The notes under the pieces are model-generated. The model had not been told where the DNA came from. It searched no databases and was given only the letters and a program-made list of their open reading frames with translations. The position numbers were made by a program, and so were the translations under genes. Below, piece after piece: positions 25,347-33,356 of a DNA stretch of 45,963 bases. Each line of letters starts with the position of its first letter. Position 1 is the first letter of the stretch. This stretch comes from Candidatus Kuenenia stuttgartensis (GTDB lineage: Bacteria; Planctomycetota; Planctomycetia; Planctomycetales; Planctomycetaceae). The stretch spans positions 1 through 45,963 of the forward strand of contig CAMAVB010000030.1 in NCBI GenBank assembly GCA_945861465.1. The letters are read 5' to 3'.

Positions 25347-26354
25347 ATGTCTCTCGAAACAAACGTTATCGTCGGCTCCGGTCGTCTCACCTATCGCGCG
25401 GATGCCGCGTGGGTGCGGCGACCGGAAGGATACGCCTGGCAGGAGGTTTCGGCGGTCGCGATCGATTCGTCGGACAATGTTTTTGTCTTCAATCGGGGCG
25501 ATCATCCGGTGATGGTGTTCGATCGGGCAGGGCGTTTTCTTCGATCGTGGGGCGAAGGCGTTTTCGCGCGGGCTCACGGAATCACGATTGGCCCGGATGA
25601 TTCGGTTTACTGCACTGACGATCTTGACCACACAGTTCGTAAGTTCACACCCGATGGCAGGTTGATCTGGAAATTGGGAACCAGCGAACAACCATCTGAT
25701 ACAGGGGCCACGAGCATCGACTACCGTACGATCACGCACGCCGGGCCGCCGTTTTATTTTCCGACCAACGTGGCACTGTCTCCGGAGGGTGATCTTTACG
25801 TGGCGGACGGATATGGCAACGCTCGTATTCATAAGTTCTCTGCGGATGGTCAGTTGCTGTTTTCGTGGGGAGAACCGGGATCAGGCGCCAGACAGTTTCA
25901 GGTTCCCCATGGGATCGCCGTGGATCGAGACGGTATGGTTCATGTCGCTGATAGGGAAAACAGTCGAATCCAGATCTTCGCTCCCAACGGTGAATTTCTC
26001 AGCGAACTCACTGACGTTGCTCGCCCTTGTCAGGTCACATTCGATGCCGCCGGAAACCTGTTTGTTGCGGAACTCGGTTATCGTTCCGGGATGTGGCCGG
26101 GCACTTTTCCACCAACGCCTGATGCAACGGGAGGACGAATCAGCATCTTCTCCCCCGACGGCCAACTGCTGGCACGCTGGGGCGGCGGCAGAAATCCCAC
26201 TGCTCCCGGTGATTTCTTTGCACCTCACGATGTCCGAATTGACTCGCACGGTGACGTGTATGTTTCGGAAGTCGTCTGGTCAGCCGGAGCCAACCGCGGG
26301 CATGTTTCCCCGGACTGTCATACCCTCCAAAAGTTCGTCCTGCAAACACTCTGA
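25347..26354 (+). CDS. NHL-repeat propeller protein
   Basis: The protein has 335 residues from the ATG at 25347 (MSLETNVIVGSGRLTYRADA). An in-frame extension upstream to 25212 only translates the hexamer array as an Arg/Leu repeat, and it is rejected. Six NHL blades are visible, for example AVAIDSSDNVFVFNRGDHPV, NVALSPEGDLYVADGYGNAR and GIAVDRDGMVHVADRENSRI. No signal peptide is seen, so it may be cytoplasmic. Related proteins are annotated as peptidyl-alpha-hydroxyglycine alpha-amidating lyase-like, but catalysis is not shown. A GAAGGA sequence overlapping its stop serves the alcohol dehydrogenase that starts 12 bases later, which indicates an operon. Confidence 0.85.
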   Translation: MSLETNVIVGSGRLTYRADAAWVRRPEGYAWQEVSAVAIDSSDNVFVFNRGDHPVMVFDRAGRFLRSWGEGVFARAHGITIGPDDSVYCTDDLDHTVRKFTPDGRLIWKLGTSEQPSDTGATSIDYRTITHAGPPFYFPTNVALSPEGDLYVADGYGNARIHKFSADGQLLFSWGEPGSGARQFQVPHGIAVDRDGMVHVADRENSRIQIFAPNGEFLSELTDVARPCQVTFDAAGNLFVAELGYRSGMWPGTFPPTPDATGGRISIFSPDGQLLARWGGGRNPTAPGDFFAPHDVRIDSHGDVYVSEVVWSAGANRGHVSPDCHTLQKFVLQTL

Positions 26355-26366
26355 AGGAACTCAAAA

Positions 26367-27458
26367 ATGCGGGCCTGGCGATTTTACGGATTCGGCGATT
26401 TTCGCCTTGATGAAGTCCCAATTCCGACGCTGAAGCCGCGTCATGTGCTGGTGGAACCGCTCTGTGTTCAACCCAGCGTGACGGAAGCGCAGTTGGCGTT
26501 CGGAATTCCAACGCTGGCCTACGATCGCGTCAAACGCAGACTGGAAAATGAAGCGCCGGTGCAGCTCTTTGGGCATGAGTTCTGTGCGAGAATTGTGGAA
26601 GTAGGCGAGGGTGTTCATCGATTTAAGGTGGGTGATCGCGTTGCCGCGCGGGCAAAATTGCCGTGCGAAAAGTGCCCATTGTGTCTTTCGGAAAGGAGTT
26701 ATCTCTGCCGCAAGGGGCCGGTGATTGGATTTGACCTGCCGGGATGTTTCAGTGACATCGCCATCCTGCCGGAAATCTCATTGGTCAGGGTCGATGATTG
26801 TATTTCCGACAGTGAAGCTGCGTGTCTGCAGTCGCTGAGCGATAGTGTGGCGGCGGTCGAAACGGCTCAGTTGTGCATGGGCGATTCCGTCGTGATTTTC
26901 GGCCAGGGCAGTATGGGGCTGGAATGCCTTCAGATCGCACGGATCAGCGGAGCCGGCCGAATCATCACGGTGGATGTACGAGACGAATCGTGTCGGATTT
27001 CCAAGGAACTGGGAGCCGATCATGCGCTGAATGCGCGAACCTGCGACGTCGTCGCGGCGATTCATGATCTGACCGAAGGCAATGGTGCTGACGTCGTCTT
27101 TGAATGTGCCGGAGGCAGTCCGAAACAAGGAATGGCCGGGACAGAAACCGTGCGACAGGCCATTGATGCCGTTCGCTCAGGAGGGAAACTCATCGGCGTC
27201 TCGTGGTTTGGTGCACCGTTCGAAATGAACATCGATCTCCTGCGCGAACGAAGTCTGCGATATCTGTTTCCGGACATCAGCACTCAGGCACATCTGGAAC
27301 ATACTGTGCGCCTTGTGGCCTCGGGCCGTGTGCAGCTGCGATCGACGATCACCCACCAGCTGGATGGCCTTGAAGCCGTCCCGCAGGCGTTCGAGATCAC
27401 CGCGAACAAAGGCAAGTTCAAAGCCATCAACCCCGCCCAGGTCGTTTTGAAACACTAG
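26367..27458 (+). CDS. Zinc-binding medium-chain alcohol dehydrogenase
   Basis: This 363-residue cytoplasmic NAD(P)-dependent dehydrogenase belongs to the Zn-ADH/threonine dehydrogenase group. Catalytic zinc ligands are C33, H70 and E71 (FGHEF). The structural zinc site has C100, C103, C106 and C114 (PCEKCPLC...C). The nucleotide-binding GQGSMG is at 179-184, preceded by DSVVIF. The order of domains and the length match the family. The substrate is unknown: a polyol, a sugar or a hydroxyacid is possible given the neighbouring lactonase and hydroxyacid dehydrogenase. It is the second gene of an operon with the NHL protein. Its 3' end overlaps the convergent acyltransferase gene by four bases. 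Confidence 0.92.
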   Translation: MRAWRFYGFGDFRLDEVPIPTLKPRHVLVEPLCVQPSVTEAQLAFGIPTLAYDRVKRRLENEAPVQLFGHEFCARIVEVGEGVHRFKVGDRVAARAKLPCEKCPLCLSERSYLCRKGPVIGFDLPGCFSDIAILPEISLVRVDDCISDSEAACLQSLSDSVAAVETAQLCMGDSVVIFGQGSMGLECLQIARISGAGRIITVDVRDESCRISKELGADHALNARTCDVVAAIHDLTEGNGADVVFECAGGSPKQGMAGTETVRQAIDAVRSGGKLIGVSWFGAPFEMNIDLLRERSLRYLFPDISTQAHLEHTVRLVASGRVQLRSTITHQLDGLEAVPQAFEITANKGKFKAINPAQVVLKH

Positions 27459-28882
27459 CCTGCATCGTCAAGTCTTAAAATGTATGCCCGACATTCCTGT
27501 CCGACGCCGTCTTGACGGGCAAAAGTGGGGATTGGCTCGTGATCGGCAATCTTCGCAGACTCGTGAATTCTCCGGGCAAACTTCTCCAGGAGATCATCCG
27601 CCTGCAGCCTTGAAATTGATCGCGGATCGAAGTGCAGATTCAAGGTCAGACGTCCTGCGTACGTATAGACACAAAACGCGGCGGCAGTCATTGGCCGCAA
27701 AGGCGCAACGAAATCGACGTTTTCCAGAACAAGTTTGCCGATGGCCAGTTTGCCATCTTTCCGAGGCAACGGTGTCCGGTTGAGAATGACACCCAGATTC
27801 GAAAAGACGCACGACGACATGCATTTGCCCCGGTGCAGCACGTGATCCCGGAGAAATGGCAGGCGTCTCAAAACGGCAAGAGCTGCAATGAAGAGCAATC
27901 CATCGCGACCGCGTTTATGTCTCTGCATTTCAGTTTTGATTGATTGCAGCAGCGAATCCGCATCTGTCAGGTGCCGTCGATTCCGCTCGAGAAAGACGGC
28001 TCCCATGATATTGGCGGCGGACAGAATTTCGTCCTCAGGCACACGTTCATTGACGGGCATAAAGAAACGCAGCCACTCGTTTTCTGACCTCACACCATTC
28101 TGCCTGCGCCACTCGTTGATCGCCAGAAACAGATCCCGGGCAAGCAGGTCATTGACGGTCACCTTTCGTCTTTTTGCTTCGGACAGGATGCACGCTGTCA
28201 CTGGCCCGTCAAAATAGGCTGAGCATGGCGACGGGAACGCCGGGGGCTGCTGTCGTGCCTGATCGCCGTTAAGGAGTCCCAATGTCGCTGCGTTTCGCAG
28301 AAAGTGCTTCACGACGAACTGCAGTGCCAGAATCTGTCGCGGAAGCAGACACAGCAATTTTCTCCACGTCAGTCCAAACTGATTGCGAAGTGCCAGACGC
28401 TGGTTGTCCAGCGGGCGGAGTCTGACGTCGTCACCGAGTTCACCGACATTCCTCGCATACAATATCAGCAGGTCGTCAATCAACTGGCACTTGCCAATCG
28501 CATCACTGCAGGCGTGATGCACCTGAACCACCAGATCGCTTCCGCTTTCATGATCCACCAACCAGATCCGGGTTCCGACTGTTCGTGTCAGATCAATGTA
28601 CGCAGCAGCCGGAAATCCGCATTCTGTATCTGCCGACCAACTCTCAAGTGGAATTGAATCTTCTATGTCCGTAGCCCAGTAGCTCCCGTGCTTCGCATCC
28701 CGACACACCTTGGAACGCAGCAGCGGATGCCGGGCTGTCGCCGTCTGGATCGCAGAGTTCATTGCCTGAAAATTCAGCTTCCCGGAGAATCGCAGTCGAA
28801 AGAACCCCGTCATTGGATAATCAGGACGATCATCGCAAAGCATGTATTCTTCGAACGGAGTGAGTTTCAGTGGAGGCGACAC
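27455..28882 (-). CDS. Condensation-domain-like acyltransferase
   Basis: The protein has 475 residues. The motif HHACSD (H122-H123-x3-D127) is the catalytic HHxxxD of the condensation/chloramphenicol acetyltransferase-like superfamily, which includes wax-ester/DGAT enzymes and PapA-type acyltransferases. The N-terminus (LTPFEEYMLCDDRPDYPMTG) is typical of family members that begin with a substrate-tunnel strand, and NEWLRFFMPVNERVPEDE fits the mid-domain. There is no adenylation or carrier domain, so it is a free-standing acyl or peptide-type transferase. Its start is GTG (28882). Substrates cannot be read. A small CxxC protein gene lies just upstream on the same strand. Confidence 0.85.
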   Translation of the reverse strand: MSPPLKLTPFEEYMLCDDRPDYPMTGFFRLRFSGKLNFQAMNSAIQTATARHPLLRSKVCRDAKHGSYWATDIEDSIPLESWSADTECGFPAAAYIDLTRTVGTRIWLVDHESGSDLVVQVHHACSDAIGKCQLIDDLLILYARNVGELGDDVRLRPLDNQRLALRNQFGLTWRKLLCLLPRQILALQFVVKHFLRNAATLGLLNGDQARQQPPAFPSPCSAYFDGPVTACILSEAKRRKVTVNDLLARDLFLAINEWRRQNGVRSENEWLRFFMPVNERVPEDEILSAANIMGAVFLERNRRHLTDADSLLQSIKTEMQRHKRGRDGLLFIAALAVLRRLPFLRDHVLHRGKCMSSCVFSNLGVILNRTPLPRKDGKLAIGKLVLENVDFVAPLRPMTAAAFCVYTYAGRLTLNLHFDPRSISRLQADDLLEKFARRIHESAKIADHEPIPTFARQDGVGQECRAYILRLDDAG

Positions 28883-28937
28883 AGAACGGCGGAGGCTTTC
28901 AAAAATTCGGGAGTTTTATTTCGACTGAATTGGACTT

Positions 28938-29180
28938 CTATCTCCACCGTTTGAGAAAGCCATCCTGGGTAAAGCGAAATGGTATCAACAGCAACCCCAT
29001 CCAACCGCAGGCTCGTACTTTGACTTGAAAACAATGCGGGCAATAGAACTGCCGAAATCCACAGAGGACCAGCAACCACCAGAGTCCTTTCGTCGGCACG
29101 GTCAGGAGCACGTCACGGCAGAAACCACACCTGTAAAGGGGGAACGAAAACCATCGAGTTTTGGGCTCTCGCTGCATCAT
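28938..29180 (-). CDS. Small CxxC/CxxC protein, function unknown
   Basis: The protein has 80 residues. Two CxxC pairs (C18/C21 in YRCGFCRD, C47/C50 in FYCPHCFQ) could form a small zinc ribbon or rubredoxin-like knuckle, and a short hydrophobic stretch (GLWWLLVLCGF) lies between them. The C-terminus is aromatic and basic. It ends 55 bases before the acyltransferase start on the same strand, so the two may be cotranscribed. I do not recognise the family with certainty. The Cys pattern, which would be unlikely by chance in a spacer, is the main argument for a real gene. Confidence 0.5.
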   Translation of the reverse strand: MMQREPKTRWFSFPLYRCGFCRDVLLTVPTKGLWWLLVLCGFRQFYCPHCFQVKVRACGWMGLLLIPFRFTQDGFLKRWR

Positions 29181-29359
29181 GAATCAATTGCGTCAGGCGG
29201 TTTTGTCACTTCGACAAAGTGTCGGAGTGGCGAATGCAGTGGGCTGCGGGGATGAACGATACTGTAAGTCCGTGCGTTTGTGGCATTCGATTTATCCGTT
29301 TTCTTCCGATTTTTGCATCCGGGGGGCAAGGTGGATATGGTCGTGCGGGCAAGAACGAA

Positions 29360-30316
29360 TTACAGCCACCGGCGAAACGTCAGCAGCCGGCCTGCCACCT
29401 CGAACCTCGCGGATTTGAACAGGTCCAGCGCTCGCTGGTCGCCCGGCAAGACATGCGATTCAACCAGTTCGACGGATTCCTCTTTAAGGCGACGGCAGAT
29501 TTCCAGCAGCAGGGCCTGAGCGTACCCGTGGCGACGCTGTGACTCAGGCACAAAGATCTCCCGGATACCGACACTCCGCACGCCCCATTTAGGGATGTAC
29601 AGGTCCATGCCAATAATCTGGCCAGAGGCTACGACGCTTTCTGTGCCCTTCTCGTGTAGTTCAAACCTGAGCGAATCCAGTTGTCCGTACCGCACGAACC
29701 ACCACCACGATTCATTCGTGGGACGATCGGTAATGACCAGCTTCAGGTGGCGACGCAGGCGGAGTAGTTTGGCATTTACCGGATCTCTGCTGCGAATCAG
29801 GTCGCGTCGCAGGATTAGGGCTTCGTCGCAAGCGTCATATCCGCACTTCTGAAAGAATTGTGGCCAGGCAGCTGCCGATGCGCAGAATCCAGATGGATCA
29901 AGCCCACCGTAAATCCCGGTGTAAAAGGCGTTCTGTTCGAGGCCACCGCCTGCGACGACCGATTTTGCACCTTTGGATCGAAGGTACTCCTCTGCGCGGC
30001 GTACAAGTTCCTGTCCGATGCTTCGCCGGCGAAAATCCGGATGCACCATCAGTCCGCAAATGGTACCGTTGCTGTATTCCAATGCACTTTGCTCGAGGTT
30101 TGGAGCAAATCCGGCATGCACAAATCCAGCGATCCGGCCTGATTCTTCATCCTGAGCCAGAATGAGTCCATTGGGATCCCAGTAGGGCTGCGCACAGGCA
30201 AACAGCTCCAACACGTCGCACGGGAATCCTTCGGCGGCGTTTGGTCCCAAAGCGCAAAAATGCCACAGTTGATGCAGCTTTGGGGGATCAGAATTGTGGA
30301 AGCGGCGATACAACAC
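29360..30316 (-). CDS. Tandem GNAT N-acetyltransferase
   Basis: The protein has 318 residues. It contains two copies of the GNAT acetyl-CoA-binding motif. The first is ICGLMVHPDFRRRSIGQELV (87-106), with the pyrophosphate loop R-R-R-S-I-G. The second is IREIFVPESQRRHGYAQALL (251-270), with Q-R-R-H-G-Y-A. So this is a two-domain GNAT that acetylates an unknown amine. Both loops keep the Gly, but only the second has the full Q/R-x-x-G-x-G/A form. The N-terminal residues (MLYRRFHNSDPPKLHQLW) resemble the substrate-side helix of the family. The start is a GTG at 30316. The gene is monocistronic, with 180 bases of featureless spacer downstream and 242 bases upstream. Confidence 0.88.
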   Translation of the reverse strand: MLYRRFHNSDPPKLHQLWHFCALGPNAAEGFPCDVLELFACAQPYWDPNGLILAQDEESGRIAGFVHAGFAPNLEQSALEYSNGTICGLMVHPDFRRRSIGQELVRRAEEYLRSKGAKSVVAGGGLEQNAFYTGIYGGLDPSGFCASAAAWPQFFQKCGYDACDEALILRRDLIRSRDPVNAKLLRLRRHLKLVITDRPTNESWWWFVRYGQLDSLRFELHEKGTESVVASGQIIGMDLYIPKWGVRSVGIREIFVPESQRRHGYAQALLLEICRRLKEESVELVESHVLPGDQRALDLFKSARFEVAGRLLTFRRWL

Positions 30317-30558
30317 AATCAGGTTGTCTTTCGCAGGAACGGATCCGGCACCTGGAACAAAGAGATCACAAATGCCACGATTGCGACTGGAATTTGCGAA
30401 TCTAGCTGACGTATGCTATCCATTCAAGGCGGCTGGTTCGATGGAAATCTCACGTTCTTCGGATCGGCAAGACTTAAAAGTGGACTGCATGTGTTCCGAA
30501 ATCCAATTCTGGTGCGGCTAACCTGCGCAAAATCTTCCTTTCGAGGACTGACATTTCC

Positions 30559-30981
30559 ATGCAGTGGACTGATCGTGAACTGACGGCCTGGCTCGACGAA
30601 TTGCTGCCTGCAGAGCGAATGGCTGCTTTCGAAAACCAACTGCGCGAGGACAACGCGCTGCGGGCTCGACTGGCCGTTCTGGTACGGCATCGGGACCAGG
30701 GCGGGAATACAATCGGCGAGATCTGGCAACGCGCTCGACTGAGTTGCCCGGTGCGGACCGAGTTGGGCGGCTATCTGCTCGGAACATTATCTCCCGACGC
30801 CGCAGCCTACGTAGAGTTTCATTTGCACACCGTCGGGTGCCGCGTGTGCCAGGCAAACCTGAACGACCTTGAAGAACAATCAACCCAGGCGGGGCAGGTT
30901 CCTGATCGCCGCCGCCGCTTTTTCGAATCGTCTGCCGGCCTGCTTCGCGGTGAAGACGATCCGGGACAGTTCCGTCACTAA
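30559..30981 (+). CDS. ZAS-like zinc-finger anti-sigma protein
   Basis: The 140-residue protein has no TM helix. Residues 90-97 read H-T-V-G-C-R-V-C, the H-x3-C-x2-C signature of zinc-binding anti-sigma (ZAS) domains, with an additional Cys at 63 (LSCPVRTELGGYL). The N-terminal part is helical (WTDRELTAWLDELLPAERMA). A C-terminal basic and Gly-rich tail follows. Anti-sigma proteins of this kind bind an ECF sigma factor, but none is encoded nearby. Its stop TAA coincides with the first bases of the element at 30979-31090. An alternative is a free-standing zinc-binding adaptor. Confidence 0.7.
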   Translation: MQWTDRELTAWLDELLPAERMAAFENQLREDNALRARLAVLVRHRDQGGNTIGEIWQRARLSCPVRTELGGYLLGTLSPDAAAYVEFHLHTVGCRVCQANLNDLEEQSTQAGQVPDRRRRFFESSAGLLRGEDDPGQFRH

Positions 30982-31090
30982 GGACCGCTCGAGAAATAAC
31001 TGTCTCTTTTTATACCCCTCACCCTGCCCTCTCCCCTTGCCAGGGGAAGGGGAGAGGAGGATGCGGTCAATTATTTCTCGACCGGTCCTA
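30979..31090. mobile_element. TAAGGAC-type palindromic element overlapping a stop codon
   Basis: The 112-bp element begins with TAAGGACCGCTCGAGAAATA and ends with TTATTTCTCGACCGGTCCTA. The ends are inverted repeats that match at about 20 of 22 positions. The loop carries a CCTCTCCCCTT...AAGGGGAGAGG hairpin (about 31030-31060). As at 23524-23627, the left TAA is the stop codon of the preceding gene. It separates the ZAS gene from the PLP enzyme and could end transcription between them. Confidence 0.75.
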
Positions 31091-31126
31091 ATCTGGTTTA
31101 ATCTTCGTATCATAGAAAACAGGCTC

Positions 31127-32269
31127 ATGAAATTTGAAACAAAGTGTATTCATGGTGGAGTCCACAAGGATCAGCAATACAACAGCGTGACGACGCCGAT
31201 TTACCCGACATCGACGTTCTACTGGAACAGCCTGGAAAGCACTTCCGGGTATGACTACACGCGATCCGGAAATCCAACCCGTGCCGCTCTGGAAGAAAAT
31301 ATCATGGCGCTCGAAGGCGGCGTCGGATGTGTGGCCACCTCGACCGGCATGTCAGCCACGCACTGCGCGATGGCACTGTTTTCGCCAGGCGACCACATTG
31401 TGGCTCCTGCAGATCTGTATGGCGGATCGTTTCGACTGTTCGATAAGTTTCTTGCCGAAAAAGGACTTTCGTTTACGTTTGTCGATATGACCGACCACAA
31501 ACAACTGGAGGCCGCTTTCACGCCTGCAACCAAAGGTGTCTGGATTGAAACGCCCAGCAACCCGCTGTTAAAAGTGATCGATCTGGCGTTCGTCGCGTCG
31601 CTCGCAAAAAAGCACAACGCGATTACGCTGTGTGACAACACATTTATGTCGCCGTACCTTCAGCGTCCGTTCGAATTCGGCATTGACATCGTAATGCACT
31701 CGACCACGAAATACATCAACGGCCATTCTGACGTCGTTGGCGGATGCGTGGTTTCAAAATCAAAGGAACATGCCGACCGCATTGCCTGGATCTGCAACGC
31801 GCTGGGGTTGGCGTGTTCGCCCTTCGATGCATGGCTCGTACTGCGCGGTATCAAGACGCTGGGATGCCGCATGGACGCGCAGCAGGCGAACGCGATGAAG
31901 ATTGCGCGCTTTCTGGATGGCCATCCGCTGATTGAAAAAGTCTACTATCCTGGCCTGGAATCGCATCCGCAGCATGCATTGGCAAAAACGCAGCAACGCG
32001 GTTTCGGTGCGATGCTCTCCTTTGACACAAAAGATGGTCGCTCAATCGCAGAACGCGTCTGCATGAAGACAAGGCTGTTCGACGTCTGCGTGTCGCTGGG
32101 AGGAATTGAATCGCTCATTTCGTTCCCGGTCACCATGAGTCATGCCTCGATGACTGCCGAAGCCCGCGCCCGCGCCGGGATCACGGACAAGACGGTTCGC
32201 GTCTCCGTCGGCCTCGAACATGTGGACGATCTGATTGCCGATCTGAAGCAGGCGTTGGATGGCGTGTAA
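31127..32269 (+). CDS. Cys/Met-metabolism PLP enzyme (trans-sulfuration family)
   Basis: This 380-residue cytoplasmic fold-type-I PLP enzyme starts at the ATG 31127 (MKFETKCIHGGVHKD). The PLP lysine is K195 in STTKYINGHSDVVGG. Tyr99 in LYGG and Asp170 in CDNTF complete the cofactor site, and RSGNPTRAALE is the family phosphate-binding phrase. It is either cystathionine gamma-synthase, O-succinyl- or O-acetylhomoserine sulfhydrylase (MetZ), or cystathionine gamma-lyase; sequence inspection alone does not decide, and the neighbourhood does not help. The 86-codon upstream extension of the frame runs through the TAAGGAC element and is excluded. Confidence 0.9.
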   Translation: MKFETKCIHGGVHKDQQYNSVTTPIYPTSTFYWNSLESTSGYDYTRSGNPTRAALEENIMALEGGVGCVATSTGMSATHCAMALFSPGDHIVAPADLYGGSFRLFDKFLAEKGLSFTFVDMTDHKQLEAAFTPATKGVWIETPSNPLLKVIDLAFVASLAKKHNAITLCDNTFMSPYLQRPFEFGIDIVMHSTTKYINGHSDVVGGCVVSKSKEHADRIAWICNALGLACSPFDAWLVLRGIKTLGCRMDAQQANAMKIARFLDGHPLIEKVYYPGLESHPQHALAKTQQRGFGAMLSFDTKDGRSIAERVCMKTRLFDVCVSLGGIESLISFPVTMSHASMTAEARARAGITDKTVRVSVGLEHVDDLIADLKQALDGV

Positions 32270-32338
32270 AGCCGCGAAAACGCAGAGAAGAATTTACCGG
32301 TTGGCACAGCCTGTTTTGTGCGGCGAGAAACGAGATGT

Positions 32339-32413
32339 CGGCTAGCGGCTGGGCGTGAGCCCTCCGTGGATCGCGTCGGACCACACGGAGGGCTTACGCC
32401 CAACCGCTCGCCG
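32339..32413. terminator. Large hairpin between convergent genes
   Basis: The left arm (CGGCTAGCGGCTGGGCGT, continuing AGCCCTCCGTGG) pairs with the right arm ending GGGCTTACGCCCAACCGCTC. Pairing covers about 30 bases with few mismatches. It lies in the 170 bases between the stops of the PLP enzyme and the esterase, so a bidirectional terminator role is likely. The GCTAGCGGCTGGGCG segment resembles the GCTGGGCGCTAG arm inside the nested palindrome at 24991-25009, hinting at a shared repeat family. Confidence 0.65.
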
Positions 32414-32441
32414 GTGTCAATTCGTCGCGCGAGCGGACACA

Positions 32442-33356
32442 TTACTTCGCCGGCATGTGTTCATCAAACCAGTCGGCAAAACGTGGTATATCCAGAATCA
32501 TCGTTGGCCAGCCGTGTTCCTTGCCGGGGCGAGTTTCAAGTCGCACATTGAGTCCTTCCGCGATGGCCTTGTCAGCGAATCTCTGTGACTGATCGACCGT
32601 GACCAGCGTGTCGGCTTCACCGTGAACAATGAATGTCGGCGGCATATCGGGCGTAATGTGGTAGATCGGCGAGAGATCTCGGCCGAGGATCTTCCATGTG
32701 TCCATGGATTCTGCTTTCGGGCCGAAGCCCTTGCGGAAACTCTTCGGTGGTCCGCCGTCACCGGGGTTTTCTGTGGAATTGCCCAGGTTCAGCAAGTCGG
32801 TGGGCGGATAGAAACAGGCAACGCACTGCACGGCACTGGATTCACGATCAACTTCGTCAGTGACATTCAAAGGCCCCTTACCTCCGCCAGTTCCCAGCAT
32901 CAAAGACAGATGACCGCCCGAGCTGCCTCCAATGACACCAAGGCGATTTCCATCGACGCCGTAGTCTTTCGCATGATGACGGATGAACCGCACGGACCGA
33001 TGCATATCCGCCACGATGTCGCCAATCAGACATTCCGGCTGCGAAATGTGCCGGACAGCAAAGACCGTGTAGCCCCGTCTAAGAAAGGGCGCGAATAGAA
33101 ATGGTCGCACGGAGCCTGGCCCGGATTTCCAGCCGCCACTGACCATCAGGATGACACCAGCTCCGTTCTGTTCTGGCGGCGTGAAGACATCCAGCAACAG
33201 CTGTTTGCCATCGCGTTGACCGTACACAACGTCTGCCGTCAACAGGTGCGGTGCCTCGAACCACCACCAGTAAATCGAACCGACGATCATCGCAATGACC
33301 GTGCAAATTACTCCGCCTACGATGAACATGCGTTTCATAATTGTCTTCTTACTCAT
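32442..33356 (-). CDS. Membrane-anchored or secreted alpha/beta-hydrolase (esterase)
   Basis: The protein has 304 residues. The N-terminal helix (about 10-31) is an uncleaved anchor or signal peptide. The alpha/beta-hydrolase domain has nucleophile S146 (GGSSGG), acid D249 (HGEADTL) and H281 (KEHGWP), the arrangement of the BD-FAE/esterase-lipase group. The oxyanion HGG box is replaced by VSGGWKSG. Substrate: probably a short-chain acyl or acetyl-sugar ester, which is inference. Its ATG overlaps the stop of the upstream one-TM gene by four bases (ATGA), so the two are coupled. Confidence 0.87.
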   Translation of the reverse strand: MSKKTIMKRMFIVGGVICTVIAMIVGSIYWWWFEAPHLLTADVVYGQRDGKQLLLDVFTPPEQNGAGVILMVSGGWKSGPGSVRPFLFAPFLRRGYTVFAVRHISQPECLIGDIVADMHRSVRFIRHHAKDYGVDGNRLGVIGGSSGGHLSLMLGTGGGKGPLNVTDEVDRESSAVQCVACFYPPTDLLNLGNSTENPGDGGPPKSFRKGFGPKAESMDTWKILGRDLSPIYHITPDMPPTFIVHGEADTLVTVDQSQRFADKAIAEGLNVRLETRPGKEHGWPTMILDIPRFADWFDEHMPAK

